In this document: piece by piece, positions 37,628 through 47,366 of the stretch
Position numbering within the stretch: the stretch's first letter is position 1
Layout: each line of letters starts with the position of its first letter
NCBI GenBank assembly: GCA_021773075.1
Contig: JAJFKT010000010.1
Span: 475,120 to 539,119 of the forward strand
Reading direction: 5' to 3'
Origin: Woeseiaceae bacterium
GTDB lineage: Bacteria > Pseudomonadota > Gammaproteobacteria > Steroidobacterales > Woeseiaceae
Length of the DNA stretch: 64,000 nucleotides
Notes under the pieces: model-generated
Databases searched by the model: none
What the model saw: only the letters and a program-made list of their open reading frames with translations
What the model was told of the DNA's origin: nothing
Translations under genes and position numbers: made by a program

Positions 37628-39031
37628 TCACTTTGTAGCAGCAGTATCGATTACGACATTCCACAGGTATTGCACAAATTCGACGAATGCATCCTCGGCG
37701 ATACGTTCGTTGTCGCCATGAGCACCGAAACCGCTGTTAATTTCCTCGATGGATCGCGCTGGTCCGATTCCGTAACACTGCATGCCTTTTGCCCGCACCT
37801 GCGCCATGTCGGTCGCGCCTGTGGACATCGTCGGTAGTACGGTCGCGCTCGGATACATCTCCTTCGCTACGCGTTCGAGTGATTGAAACATCTCGTTATC
37901 AATTTCCGATGGTGGTGCTGCCGGCCGGTAGATACGCTCTGGAATTATCTCTACCCGGGGATCATCGATCACTGCAGCGAGTTTTGCATAAAACTCCTCG
38001 ACATTTTCGTCGGGCAGCATTCGAATATCGAGTATCGCGCTGGCCTCCGACGGAATAACATTCTTGCGAAATCCCGCATCTACTACGGTCGGTGCTACTG
38101 ACGAACGCGAAATTGAATAGTGGTGCGGATAATTCTCAAGAAAATGCTGCTGAATCGCATCACTCTCGTCCGGGTTCTCAACATTGTTATATCGATACGC
38201 ATCTTCCGGCTCAGAAATTTCTGCCAAGCGCTGAAAATAGGTTCGAGTGGTTTCATTAAAGCGCACCTCGGTGTCCCAGGAGCCTGCTTTGGCGACCGCG
38301 TTGGCGAGAATGACGACCGCATTTTCGAGCGTCGGCCTTGACCCATGGCCCGGCGTTCCGCGTGCGACCAGTGTTACCCGTCTTGGCATTTTCTCCGTCG
38401 TCTCGATCCCAACGGTTTTAACCAATCCTTCAACGATAACGTTCTGGCCACCCTCCGCAAGGCAGTATTCTGCGTCTATGAGTTCGAAGTGTTCCTCGAC
38501 CATATAGTTGATTCCAACCTCTGGTGTACCTTCTTCACCCGATTCGGCCAGGAAGACAATGTCGCGATCGAGCTCCACGCCGTAGCGTTCCAATAGTTTC
38601 ATTACCATTAAACCAGCCGCAACGGACTTCTTGTCATCCAAGGTACCGCGACCGTAGATAAATCCGTCCTGTCGCATTCCACTGAATGGGTCGGCATACC
38701 ATTTGTCTGCCTGCACACCCACGACATCGGTGTGTCCCATGATGAGTAACGGGCGTCTCGAACCATTGCCATTGATACGTGCGAGCAAATTCGCCCGCGT
38801 TGCATCGAGTGAATACAGGCTGGACTGCAGGCCCTCAGAAGCGAGCTCCGCCTGTAAGTAGGTTGCCACCTCGGTTTCATTGCCGGGTGGATTTGAGGAA
38901 TTGATCTGAATGAGGTCAACCAGGTACCCGATAGACTCCGAGCCGACTTCGTCCCAGTCGATAAGATAGGTTTGCTGTGCATTCACAGACGCGCTCGCGC
39001 CTAATAAAAAGACCAGGGATATCAGCCGCAT
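37628..39031 (-). CDS. Exported M20-family zinc peptidase
   Basis: 467 residues. A signal peptide (LISLVFLLGASASVNA) precedes an M20/ArgE/DapE fold: LLIMGHTDVVGVQADKW with the first zinc His/Asp, GRGTLDDKKSVAAGL with the bridging Asp, FLAESGEEGTPEVG with the general base Glu pair, and GAHGDNERI with the last His. A lid domain with RRVTLVARGTPGHGSRPTLENAV lies between. Family members are carboxypeptidases, dipeptidases or acylases, usually periplasmic. The gene sits 28 bases before the amidohydrolase gene, probably in one transcript; substrate is undetermined. Confidence 0.85.
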   Translation of the reverse strand: MRLISLVFLLGASASVNAQQTYLIDWDEVGSESIGYLVDLIQINSSNPPGNETEVATYLQAELASEGLQSSLYSLDATRANLLARINGNGSRRPLLIMGHTDVVGVQADKWYADPFSGMRQDGFIYGRGTLDDKKSVAAGLMVMKLLERYGVELDRDIVFLAESGEEGTPEVGINYMVEEHFELIDAEYCLAEGGQNVIVEGLVKTVGIETTEKMPRRVTLVARGTPGHGSRPTLENAVVILANAVAKAGSWDTEVRFNETTRTYFQRLAEISEPEDAYRYNNVENPDESDAIQQHFLENYPHHYSISRSSVAPTVVDAGFRKNVIPSEASAILDIRMLPDENVEEFYAKLAAVIDDPRVEIIPERIYRPAAPPSEIDNEMFQSLERVAKEMYPSATVLPTMSTGATDMAQVRAKGMQCYGIGPARSIEEINSGFGAHGDNERIAEDAFVEFVQYLWNVVIDTAATK

Positions 39032-39131
39032 GGAAATTCTCTCTTGTATTGTTGCCTTGAGGAACAGGGATACTAGCGCATTTCAAACGCAAGAATTACA
39101 AACGAGAATCCAGGGTAACGGCAAGAATAAG

Positions 39132-40028
39132 TCAGTTCGAAAGCAATTCCTTGAGGTGGTCTCGGAATTGCTCCCCGGTATCCGGGTGATCCAAACCGTA
39201 CGCGACTGTTGCCTGCAAATATCCGAGTTTGCTGCCGCAATCGTAGCGAACACCATCAAATGAGTACGCATATACGGCCGCTTCTTCAAGTAGAGCCGCT
39301 ATTCCGTCGGTTAATTGAATCTCGCCACCTGCACCCTTCCCGATGTTTTCCAGCTTGTCGAATATCTCGGGCGCGAGCAAGTAGCGTCCGACAACAGCAG
39401 AGTTCGACGGCGCGTTCTCCGGCGCCGGTTTCTCCACGATTTGTGTAATGCGATCGCGATTACCTTCATCAACGGCAACAATGCCGTAACTGGACGTATG
39501 CTCGCGAGGCACCGTTTCTACCGCCACGACGCTACCGCCGTGATTGCTGAATTCACTTGCCATCTGCGCCAGGCAGCCAGGCGAGCCTGCGATCAGGTCA
39601 TCTGCAAGATGAATAAAAAATGGCGCATCGCCGATGGCCGCACGAGCACAGAGAACCGCATGCCCTAACCCCAATGGCTTGCCCTGCCGTATGTAAATAC
39701 AGGTGACACCCGACGGTACAATGTCCTGAATAGACTTGAGCAGTTCGTTCTTGCCGGAATCGGTTAGCGCTTGCTCGAGTTCGGGGTCCGAATCAAAATG
39801 ATCCTCGATAGCGCGCTTGGAGCTTCCGGTCACGAAAACCAGTTTGGTCGCACCTGCCTCAATCGCTTCTTCGACCGCGTATTGAATCAGCGGCTTATCA
39901 ACGATGGGCAACATCTCCTTAGGACTCGCCTTGGTTGCCGGCAGGAACCGGGTTCCACGACCGGCCACTGGAAATACTGCTGCACTCACTTTTTGCGCCA
40001 CCCAAACACTCCATTCATGTTGAAGCAC
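39132..40028 (-). CDS. galU: UTP-glucose-1-phosphate uridylyltransferase
   Basis: 298 residues with GTG 40028, or about 285 from a GTG at 39989 ([11 protein letters not shown]), which matches usual GalU better; the ribosome site does not decide. It forms UDP-glucose, precursor of glycan and LPS sugars. Visible motifs: [22 protein letters not shown] (nucleotide site), [27 protein letters not shown], and EKPAP(E)[14 protein letters not shown]. It stands alone, 99 bases before the M20 gene and 112 after the HhH gene. Confidence 0.93.
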   Translation of the reverse strand: MLQHEWSVWVAQKVSAAVFPVAGRGTRFLPATKASPKEMLPIVDKPLIQYAVEEAIEAGATKLVFVTGSSKRAIEDHFDSDPELEQALTDSGKNELLKSIQDIVPSGVTCIYIRQGKPLGLGHAVLCARAAIGDAPFFIHLADDLIAGSPGCLAQMASEFSNHGGSVVAVETVPREHTSSYGIVAVDEGNRDRITQIVEKPAPENAPSNSAVVGRYLLAPEIFDKLENIGKGAGGEIQLTDGIAALLEEAAVYAYSFDGVRYDCGSKLGYLQATVAYGLDHPDTGEQFRDHLKELLSN

Positions 40029-40140
40029 GCATCATAGCCAAATTGGCCTGATTGCGTCATGAACAGTGTCACGTAAAGTGGCGAGAAATCGGTCGCACCG
40101 GGACGATCCGGCGCGACCTCACCCTGCAATTCGGTCCCGG

Positions 40141-40413
40141 TTATTTCTTGCCCGAAGATACTTTGATGTCTGCTCGATTTTTTTCGACCGTGCGCTCACC
40201 AATACCCTTCACTAACGACAGATCTTCGGCACTCCGGAAAGGACCGTGTTTTTTGCGATACTCGACAATGGCTTTGGCTTTCGCGAGCCCGATACCGTTA
40301 AGTTCAGTCGAAATGGTCTCGGCGTCAGCGGTATTGATATCGACCTGGCCCGCGAATGACATGGGTGATAGCGCTAGCAGAAATAGTGCGGCTGCAGTGG
40401 TTAGACGTTTCAT
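40141..40413 (-). CDS. ComEA-like exported helix-hairpin-helix protein
   Basis: 90 residues from ATG 40413; GGAGC precedes it by eight bases, and the longer form from 40449 is less likely. A signal peptide (about 1-21, AALFLLALSPMSFA) is followed by one HhH-type DNA-binding module: VDINTADAETISTELNGIGLAKAKAIVEYR and SAEDLSLVKGIGERTVEKNR. In ComEA relatives this module binds double-stranded DNA in the periplasm. Only one module is present and no other competence gene is nearby, so a role in uptake is unproven. Confidence 0.85.
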   Translation of the reverse strand: MKRLTTAAALFLLALSPMSFAGQVDINTADAETISTELNGIGLAKAKAIVEYRKKHGPFRSAEDLSLVKGIGERTVEKNRADIKVSSGKK

Positions 40414-40519
40414 TGAGTGCTCCTTCGTATGCATGGAACAAGGAAGCATATGCGCCCAAAATGTTTTCGACCGCCACCAAATTCAGCGCGTTTCTATTGA
40501 AATGGATCCGAGCTCCGAG

Positions 40520-41722
40520 CTAGCGATTTGTGATGCTGTGCTGCAGGACTGTATCGAATTGAACTCTGGACGCCGGTCTCTGAGTTTCCCAATTGCGACA
40601 ACTGGGACATTGCCACAACAAACGCTGACTCGAGAATCCGCATTCCTGGCATTGATAACGCGGCGTTGCGCTTGCCAGTTTTGACAACGCGCTGCGTACC
40701 TTAACAAGCGCGGACTCACTGGAACTTTTGTCGCCGACCGTTAGCTGTTGTAGTTCAATGAACTCGCCGAGCGTCGGCTCGTTAAGCATGTACTCTCTGA
40801 CGCACTCATCAATTACCGGAATACCGCCGAGGTCGTTGACGATCGCGGTGTAGGCCACCAGGGAGCTCATCTCGGGATTTTTCTTAAGTAGTGCTCGCAG
40901 CGCAGACTCGAGATCTGCAGTTGCGTTCTCACGCTCATATATCGACACAATTTCGGGCAATGCTTCGGCAATCAGATAGGTATTCTCGTCGATGATGCGG
41001 TGGTACAACTTTAATGCTGTTTTGTTGTCATCGGTATCTCGGGCGATGTGCGCCCGCGTCAGCGCACCGCGCATTGTTCTGGGCCGACCTGCCTGAGCTT
41101 TTTTCACGTACTTACGCGCCGCGGCGAAATCATTTTTCGCGGCAGCAGCTTCAGCCAGCTCACAATGATAATGCGCAATTTGTAATGCCAATGAACGCCC
41201 GCCAAGAACTTCCAGCCGCTGACCTGCGTCAATGGCCTTTTCCCAATCACGTTCCTGTTCATAGATGCGCGTCAGTGATTCAAGTGCCTGTACCTGGTAC
41301 CGGGATCCTTGCGCCAGTCGTACAAAGAGTTTTTCAGCACGATCCAGCAATCCAGCACCGAGATAGTCCTTGGAAAGCGAATAAAGCGCCTGATCGCGTT
41401 GTTCAGCGGCCAGATCGGGACGTGCGATAATGTTTTGGTGAATTCGAATTGCTCTATCAACTTCGCCACGTCGCCGAAACAAACTGCCAAGCGCGAAGTG
41501 AGTTTCAATGGTTTTGTCGTCGACTCTGACCATACGCAGGAAGTGTTCCAACGCCTGGTCTGTTTGCTCATTGAGCAAAAAATTCAGGCCTTTTAGATAG
41601 TCGATATTGAGCGGCGGTGGCGCGTCTTGTTCGTCACGTTCGCCAAACCGTCCCATTATCCAGCCTGAAGCTACAAGTAACAGGAACAGACCCGCGAGGA
41701 GAAATGCAGCTTCAGTCGGCAT
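40520..41722 (-). CDS. lapB: Lipopolysaccharide assembly protein LapB (YciM)
   Basis: 400 residues. An N-terminal membrane helix (about 5-24) is followed by TPR repeats (about 45-340) and a C-terminal rubredoxin-like zinc/iron knuckle CQEC-CPSC (YQCQECGFSSQRLLWQCPSCRNW). LapB regulates LpxC proteolysis and LPS synthesis at the inner membrane through FtsH in enteric bacteria. The gene overlaps lapA by 11 bases, as in Escherichia and Pseudomonas. Confidence 0.93.
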   Translation of the reverse strand: MPTEAAFLLAGLFLLLVASGWIMGRFGERDEQDAPPPLNIDYLKGLNFLLNEQTDQALEHFLRMVRVDDKTIETHFALGSLFRRRGEVDRAIRIHQNIIARPDLAAEQRDQALYSLSKDYLGAGLLDRAEKLFVRLAQGSRYQVQALESLTRIYEQERDWEKAIDAGQRLEVLGGRSLALQIAHYHCELAEAAAAKNDFAAARKYVKKAQAGRPRTMRGALTRAHIARDTDDNKTALKLYHRIIDENTYLIAEALPEIVSIYERENATADLESALRALLKKNPEMSSLVAYTAIVNDLGGIPVIDECVREYMLNEPTLGEFIELQQLTVGDKSSSESALVKVRSALSKLASATPRYQCQECGFSSQRLLWQCPSCRNWETQRPASRVQFDTVLQHSITNR

Positions 41723-42014
41723 CGCTTAATGGCAAGCTTCTCAAGCTACTGACTTCATTTTCGGACATGCGTAATGATCGGCGCAGCATACGGCGTTCAT
41801 TCGACACTTTAAACGCGTACAGGCCCATACAGATCACACCGAACAGCCAGCCAATGACGAATGCTGCAGTAAAAGCGAGGGAAACAGGAAACGACTTTTC
41901 GAAATACAGCAACTTCAGGTCGACCTCACCCGGGTTGTCAGCAGTAAAGACCACCATCGCCGTGAAGATCAATAAGATCAACAGCGCAAGGCCGATACGT
42001 TTGAGAATAATCAA
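41712..42014 (-). CDS. lapA: Lipopolysaccharide assembly protein LapA
   Basis: 100 residues with two membrane helices (about 6-24 and 45-66: [13 protein letters not shown] and [22 protein letters not shown]) and a short charged, coiled tail. It pairs with LapB; the order ihfB-lapA-lapB with overlaps of 4 and 11 bases is the conserved arrangement. No enzymatic motif is present. Confidence 0.9.
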   Translation of the reverse strand: MIILKRIGLALLILLIFTAMVVFTADNPGEVDLKLLYFEKSFPVSLAFTAAFVIGWLFGVICMGLYAFKVSNERRMLRRSLRMSENEVSSLRSLPLSDAD

Positions 42015-42313
42015 TTCTTAATAGGAAAGTGGCGACTCGCGTTGACGCGTTCGCGTAAGTCTTTGCCGGGCTTGAAGTGCGGCACATACTTGCCGGACAA
42101 CGCAACCGCCTCGCCCGTCTTTGGGTTTCGCCCAATACGAGGCGGTCGAAAGTGCAACGAAAAGCTACCAAAACCTCTAATTTCGATGCGTTGCCCCGTC
42201 GCGAGCGAATCACTCATGATGTCGAGCAAATGTTTAACTGCTAGCTCAACGTCCTTTGCAGGCAGGTGTTTTTGCTTGCGAGAGATTGCTTCAATAAGTT
42301 CGGATTTTGTCAT
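42011..42313 (-). CDS. ihfB: Integration host factor subunit beta
   Basis: 100 residues of the HU/IHF family, starting [30 protein letters not shown]; the arm [44 protein letters not shown] is the beta-type sequence, distinct from ihfA. It follows rpsA by about 95 bases, the conserved place for ihfB. Its partner ihfA is encoded at 27561-27860. Confidence 0.96.
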   Translation of the reverse strand: MTKSELIEAISRKQKHLPAKDVELAVKHLLDIMSDSLATGQRIEIRGFGSFSLHFRPPRIGRNPKTGEAVALSGKYVPHFKPGKDLRERVNASRHFPIKN

Positions 42314-42369
42314 TTCACCTATCGCCGTACCGTTTGTTTAGCGTAACCCACGGATATTAAAGGCAATAA

Positions 42370-42400
42370 TAGCCCAGACCGTGCGGTCTGGGCTACCTTT
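42370..42400 (-). terminator. Strong hairpin downstream of rpsA
   Basis: TAGCCCAGACCG (42370-42381) and CGGTCTGGGCTA (42384-42395) form a 12-bp stem with a very tight loop. On the minus strand it is followed by TTATTGCC, a weak U-tract; on the plus strand by CCTTTTTT. It probably reduces read-through from rpsA into ihfB or stabilises the rpsA 3' end. Direction cannot be settled by eye. Confidence 0.6.
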
Positions 42401-42408
42401 TTTACTTA

Positions 42409-44091
42409 TTATTTACTTCCGCCGGACATTTTTTCCTTCAGAAGCTCGCCAAGCGTGGTTCCAACAGGGGCTGCGGACGAATCAGACTTGTAACTGCTGA
42501 CTGCTTCTTGCTCCTCGTGGACCTCTTTTGCCTTGATCGAGAGCGCAATCGTTCGGCTCTTGCGGTCAACGTTGGTGAATTTAGCCTCAACCTCTTCACC
42601 CACCTTGATCATCGTACGTGCGTCTTCTACCCGGCCACGACCCAGTTCGGATGCGCGCAATGAACCGAATACACCGTCGCCCAGATCGACTGTTGCGCTG
42701 CGCGCGTCAACCTCGGTAACCGTACCAGTGACGATCGAGTTTTTCGGATGAGCGGCGAGCCAGCCTGAGAAAGGATCTTTCTCAAGTTGCTTGATACCCA
42801 GCGAAATACGTTCGCGTTCTGCATCAATAGCGAGTACCGCTGCCTCGATCTCCTGGCCTTTCTTGTAATTACGCACGGCTTCTTCGCCAGGGTAATCCCA
42901 TGAAATATCAGAAAGGTGTACGAGACCATCGATACCACCGTCGAGTCCAATGAAGATACCGAAATCTGTGATCGACTTGATCTGACCCGATACTTTGTCG
43001 GAACGATTAAACGTAGCTGCGAACTCAGCCCATGGGTTCGACTTACACTGTTTGATGCCCAGTGAGATCCGGCGACGTTCTTCGTCGATTTCGATAACCA
43101 TGACTTCGACTTCTTCACCAACCTGAACCACGCGTGATGGATTGACGTTCTTGTTAGTCCAGTCCATTTCAGAAACGTGAACCAGACCTTCAACGCCGTC
43201 TTCGATCTCAACAAAGCAACCGTAGTCCGCAATGTTTGTGACCTTGCCGAACATACGTGTGTGTTGTGGATAACGACGAGCGAGATCTTGCCAAGGATCC
43301 TCTCCGAGCTGTTTCATGCCAAGCGATACACGCTGACGTTCACGGTCGAACTTAAGAATCTTAACGTCGATTTCCTGACCAACTTCAACAACCTCGGAAG
43401 GATGCTTGACGCGCTTCCAGGCCATGTCGGTAATGTGCAAGAGGCCATCGATTCCGCCCAAGTCAACAAAGGCACCGTAATCGGTGAGGTTCTTGATAAT
43501 ACCCTTGACCATGTTGCCTTCCTGCAGTTCTTCCAGGAGTGCCTCACGCTCTGCGGAGTATTCTTTCTCGACAACAGCACGACGTGATACGACTACGTTG
43601 TTGCGACGCTGGTCCAGCTTGATAACCTTGAATTCGAGCTCTTTACCTTCCAGGTAAGCAGGGTCGCGAACCGGACGAACATCAACCAGTGATCCGGGCA
43701 AAAATGCACGAACGTTGTCAATTTCGACGGTAAAGCCACCCTTTACTCGACCATTGATGATGCCTTCAACTACGGCACCCTCTTCAAAGGCCTTCTCAAG
43801 ATCAATCCAGGTACGCGCACGAATCGCTTTCTCGCGGGACAGTTTGGTCTCACCGAAGCCATCTTCAACAGCATCCAGCGCAACTTCAACTTCATCACCA
43901 ACGGCGAGTTCAGCGTCTCTCTTGTCGTTCTTGAATTCTTCTTTTGGGATAACGGCCTCAGACTTGAGGCCTGCACTGACGATGACGACATCGTCATTTA
44001 TTGCGACAACAATGCCGGTGATGATTGAACCCGACTTTATTTGTTGACTGGCAAAACTTTCTTCAAATAATTCAGCAAAACTTTCAGACAT
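42409..44091 (-). CDS. rpsA: 30S ribosomal protein S1
   Basis: 560 residues with six S1-type OB domains (about 18-90, 105-170, 190-262, 275-350, 362-437, 450-520), each with a pattern like [27 protein letters not shown]1 binds mRNA at translation start. The leader of about 120 bases (44092-44215) contains a GGGGA-TCCCC hairpin and no strong ribosome site, as expected for rpsA, whose own product controls translation. cmk precedes it. Confidence 0.98.
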   Translation of the reverse strand: MSESFAELFEESFASQQIKSGSIITGIVVAINDDVVIVSAGLKSEAVIPKEEFKNDKRDAELAVGDEVEVALDAVEDGFGETKLSREKAIRARTWIDLEKAFEEGAVVEGIINGRVKGGFTVEIDNVRAFLPGSLVDVRPVRDPAYLEGKELEFKVIKLDQRRNNVVVSRRAVVEKEYSAEREALLEELQEGNMVKGIIKNLTDYGAFVDLGGIDGLLHITDMAWKRVKHPSEVVEVGQEIDVKILKFDRERQRVSLGMKQLGEDPWQDLARRYPQHTRMFGKVTNIADYGCFVEIEDGVEGLVHVSEMDWTNKNVNPSRVVQVGEEVEVMVIEIDEERRRISLGIKQCKSNPWAEFAATFNRSDKVSGQIKSITDFGIFIGLDGGIDGLVHLSDISWDYPGEEAVRNYKKGQEIEAAVLAIDAERERISLGIKQLEKDPFSGWLAAHPKNSIVTGTVTEVDARSATVDLGDGVFGSLRASELGRGRVEDARTMIKVGEEVEAKFTNVDRKSRTIALSIKAKEVHEEQEAVSSYKSDSSAAPVGTTLGELLKEKMSGGSK

Positions 44092-44215
44092 GTTAGTAAA
44101 CCAAGGGGACTAATACTTCCCCACCCAATCGTCGACGAGCATCCTGCAACCGACGGTCATTAAAAAAAAGGAGCGAACATCCTGTCCGATCCTATCCATG
44201 ATCTTTCATTAGAAA

Positions 44216-44896
44216 TTAGAGTTCTGCGACCCACTCAAGGACTGTATTCGTTACAGCCACAATAGACAGTCCCGAAGAATCCAGAATTCTGGCGCCCGGT
44301 GCTGGCCTTAGCGGAGCTACCGATCGCTCGGAATCTCTGCGGTCACGGTCCTCTATGTCCCGCGAAAGGGCGGCAAGGCTAACATCCATACCCTTGTCTT
44401 TCAACTGCTTATGGCGCCTTCTGGCACGTTCTTCAGCACTCGCGGTCAGGAAAATTTTGAGCGCCGCAGACGTAAATACATTGGTCCCCATATCGCGGCC
44501 ATCCGCGACGAGGCCGGGCGCCTCTGCAAAGGCTCGCTGGCGGGCCAACAGTGACTCGCGCACAGCGGGAATTGCGGCTACCGTTGAGGCGCCTGCGCCC
44601 GTCGACTCCAGGCGAACCTGCCGGGTAACGTCCTTTCCGGACAGCAAAATGCGCTCAGATCCGTCTTCATTACTGTCAAATTCGACATCCAGCCCGAGGG
44701 CGACGCCCGCCAGGCCGTTAACGTCGTTTAACGCGATATTCTGCGATTCGGCCGCTATCGCCGTCAAACGGTAGAGCGCGCCGCTATCGAGCAAGTGATA
44801 GCCCAAAGCCTCAGAAACCCGGCGTGCGATCGTGCCCTTACCCGACCCGCTTGGGCCGTCAATCGCTATGACAGGAATAGTCGCCGCGACTGTCAT
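44216..44896 (-). CDS. cmk: Cytidylate kinase
   Basis: 226 residues. It phosphorylates CMP and dCMP. Seen: P-loop IDGPSGSGKGTIARRVSEALGYHLLDSGALYR, DGRDMGTNVF, and KIFLTASAEERARRRHKQL with DRRDSERSVAPLRPA. It overlaps the aroA end by four bases and precedes rpsA, the conserved order. Confidence 0.96.
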   Translation of the reverse strand: MTVAATIPVIAIDGPSGSGKGTIARRVSEALGYHLLDSGALYRLTAIAAESQNIALNDVNGLAGVALGLDVEFDSNEDGSERILLSGKDVTRQVRLESTGAGASTVAAIPAVRESLLARQRAFAEAPGLVADGRDMGTNVFTSAALKIFLTASAEERARRRHKQLKDKGMDVSLAALSRDIEDRDRRDSERSVAPLRPAPGARILDSSGLSIVAVTNTVLEWVAEL

Positions 44897-46206
44897 CCTA
44901 ATTTCTCTGACACCGGCCGGATATCGGCACCCATTGAATACATACTCTCGCAGAAACCAGGAAACGACGTATCAACTGCAGCTACGTCCTCAACGATAAC
45001 CCGGTCCGACGCCACGCTGCCGGCCAATGCTAAGGACATCGCTATTCGATGATCGCCGTGGCTTTGCACGGTTCCGCCACCAAATTGACCGCCGTATATG
45101 ACTGCCCCATCGGCGGTCTCATCAACCGTAATCCCCAATAGGCGAAGTCCCTCCGACATTGCGGCGATGCGGTCACTTTCTTTGACCCGCAATTCACCGA
45201 TACCCGAAAACTCGGTCCTACCACTCGCCGCGGCGGCAGCGACGAATAACACCGGGAATTCATCTATCGCCAGCGACACCAGATTTGGATCAACAATGCC
45301 GCCGTTCAGCCTGGATGAACGGACCCGAATGTCGGCAACCGGTTCTTCGCCCAATAGCTGCGGATTCTCCAGCACTATATCGGCTCCCATCGACTGCAAT
45401 ATATCGATCACGCCGGATCTGGTCGGATTGACGCCCACACTGGGAATACAGACTTCAGCATTTTCCGCCAGCAATGCTGCCAGTATCACAAACGCGGCAG
45501 ACGATAGGTCGGCTGGAACCTTCACCGTACATGCTTGCAGCTTTTGACCACCGGCCAACGATATCCGACCCGAAACCGTAGCGACGGCCACGCCCATTGA
45601 ACCGAGCATTCTTTCTGTGTGATCGCGGGTTATGGCCGGTTCAGTAAGGCTTGTCGTACCGTCGGCGTACAGGCCCGCTAGTAAAATCGCAGATTTAACC
45701 TGCGCGCTGGCCATCGGCAGATCATAGTGGATACCGCTGAGCTGCAAGCCACCCGAAACCTGCAATGGCGGTGTGCCATCGCATTCGCTTTCGATAGCGG
45801 CGCCCATCTTGGTCAAAGGCGTGATGATGCGGCCCATCGGACGACCCGACAACGATGCATCACCCTTTAATACGCTGCTGAAACGCTGCCCGCTCATGAG
45901 ACCGGCCATGAGGCGCATCGCCGTTCCCGAGTTACCAAGGTCTAGGTCCCTGGCTGGCGCTTTCAAACCATAAAGGCCAACACCCTCGATAGACATTTCC
46001 GTGGCGCTCGGCTGTTGAATATCAACACCCAATTCGCGCATCGCGGCCAGCGTCGCGAGGCAATCCTCACCAGCGAGAAACCCACTCACCTCGCTGCGCC
46101 CTTCGGCGATGCTGCCCAACATCAGCGCCCGGTGCGAAATTGACTTGTCGCCCGGTACGACTACCGAGGCACTGTGGACCCTGGATGGAGTGACTTCGAA
46201 ATGCAT
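44893..46206 (-). CDS. aroA: EPSP synthase (3-phosphoshikimate 1-carboxyvinyltransferase)
   Basis: 437 residues. It joins phosphoenolpyruvate to shikimate 3-phosphate. Family motifs: GDKSISHRALMLGSIAEG, LDLGNSGTAMRLMAGL (the LGNAGTAMR-like PEP site), KSAILLAGLYADG, and LRVKESDRIAAMSEGL. Its sequence resembles class II/other AroA groups with Ser in LGNSGTA, not the common LGNAGTA; this position is near the glyphosate site and is known to vary between AroA classes. It is ten bases after pheA. Confidence 0.95.
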   Translation of the reverse strand: MHFEVTPSRVHSASVVVPGDKSISHRALMLGSIAEGRSEVSGFLAGEDCLATLAAMRELGVDIQQPSATEMSIEGVGLYGLKAPARDLDLGNSGTAMRLMAGLMSGQRFSSVLKGDASLSGRPMGRIITPLTKMGAAIESECDGTPPLQVSGGLQLSGIHYDLPMASAQVKSAILLAGLYADGTTSLTEPAITRDHTERMLGSMGVAVATVSGRISLAGGQKLQACTVKVPADLSSAAFVILAALLAENAEVCIPSVGVNPTRSGVIDILQSMGADIVLENPQLLGEEPVADIRVRSSRLNGGIVDPNLVSLAIDEFPVLFVAAAAASGRTEFSGIGELRVKESDRIAAMSEGLRLLGITVDETADGAVIYGGQFGGGTVQSHGDHRIAMSLALAGSVASDRVIVEDVAAVDTSFPGFCESMYSMGADIRPVSEKLG

Positions 46207-46216
46207 TGAAAAATCG

Positions 46217-47329
46217 TCAGCCGATTGCTTTGGGGTAAGCCCCGAGAATTCTGAACAGTGAGCTCGTCTTCTCGAGCTTTGAAAGGGCTTTCGCTACGTT
46301 TGCATCCTCTGCATGCCCCTCGATGTCGAAAAAGAACACATAGTCCCAATTTTTGCGTCGTGACGGGCGCGATTCGATTCGGACCATATTAATCTGGTGC
46401 TCTGCAAGCGGCCGTAACAGGCTGTGCAGGACTCCTGCGCCACCGGCTGTATCGCTCGTCGACACCATTAACGTCGTCTTATCCGCACCGCTGGAGGCAA
46501 GCAGGTTTCTGCCGACGACCAGGAAGCGTGTCGCGTTGTCGGGCCTGTCCTCGATGTTGTTGACCAGAATCTTCAGCTCGTAAACATCAGCAGCAACGGC
46601 CGGACCGATTGCCGCAGTGCCGTCTTCATCGCGCGCTCGTCGCGCTCCCGCTGCATTGCTCGACATGCCAATGAGTTCGACATGCGGCAAGTATTCACGC
46701 AACCAGCTGCGGCATTGTGCGAGCGACTGCTCATGCGCGCAAATACGCTCAATATCTTCAAGACCGGTCATTCGACCCATCAGATTTTGTTCAATTTGAA
46801 GTTCGATTTCGCCCGAAATTTTCAGCGGCGATGTCAGGAACATGTCCAGCGTGTTATTTACAGACCCTTCCGTTGAGTTTTCGATTGGAACAACCCCGAA
46901 ATCTGCCGCACCGCATTCCACCTCCTGAAAGACCTCATCGATCGAATGGAAAGGCAAAGCTCGAACTGAATGTCCGAAGTGCTTAAACACGGCAGTCTGT
47001 GTGAACGTCCCTTCCGGACCCAGAAAACCGATTTTGAGGGGCTCCTGTTGGGCCAGGCAGGCCGACATGATTTCGCGAAAAAGCCGCAACATCTCCTCGT
47101 CCTGCATCGGGCCTTCGTTGCGGCCCAGCACATTGCGGAGAACTTCGGCCTCGCGTTCCGGGCGGTAATAATCCACTGCGGAACCCAAATCGCCTTTAGC
47201 GACCCCGACTTGCTGCGCGATGGTCGCACGCTCGTTAATAAGTGTTTGCAGGCGCACATCGATGTCATTGATGCGTTTGCGAATCTCACCGAGATCCTGG
47301 GCCTTTTTTTCTTCGCCCGAACCAGCCAT
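46217..47329 (-). CDS. pheA: Chorismate mutase / prephenate dehydratase
   Basis: 370 residues. The N-terminal ~90 are an AroQ mutase (RKRINDIDVRLQTLINERATIAQQVG), then prephenate dehydratase (about 97-275) with GFLGPEGTFTQTAVFKHFG and the catalytic Thr-Arg segment DNATRFLVVGR, and a C-terminal ACT domain (about 285-365; LLRPLAEHQINMVRIESRPS) that binds phenylalanine. It makes phenylpyruvate from chorismate. It lies between serA and aroA in the minus-strand cluster. Confidence 0.96.
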   Translation of the reverse strand: MAGSGEEKKAQDLGEIRKRINDIDVRLQTLINERATIAQQVGVAKGDLGSAVDYYRPEREAEVLRNVLGRNEGPMQDEEMLRLFREIMSACLAQQEPLKIGFLGPEGTFTQTAVFKHFGHSVRALPFHSIDEVFQEVECGAADFGVVPIENSTEGSVNNTLDMFLTSPLKISGEIELQIEQNLMGRMTGLEDIERICAHEQSLAQCRSWLREYLPHVELIGMSSNAAGARRARDEDGTAAIGPAVAADVYELKILVNNIEDRPDNATRFLVVGRNLLASSGADKTTLMVSTSDTAGGAGVLHSLLRPLAEHQINMVRIESRPSRRKNWDYVFFFDIEGHAEDANVAKALSKLEKTSSLFRILGAYPKAIG

Positions 47330-47366
47330 TCCTTATTTACTCCGAAAACCCAATGGAATCCTGAGG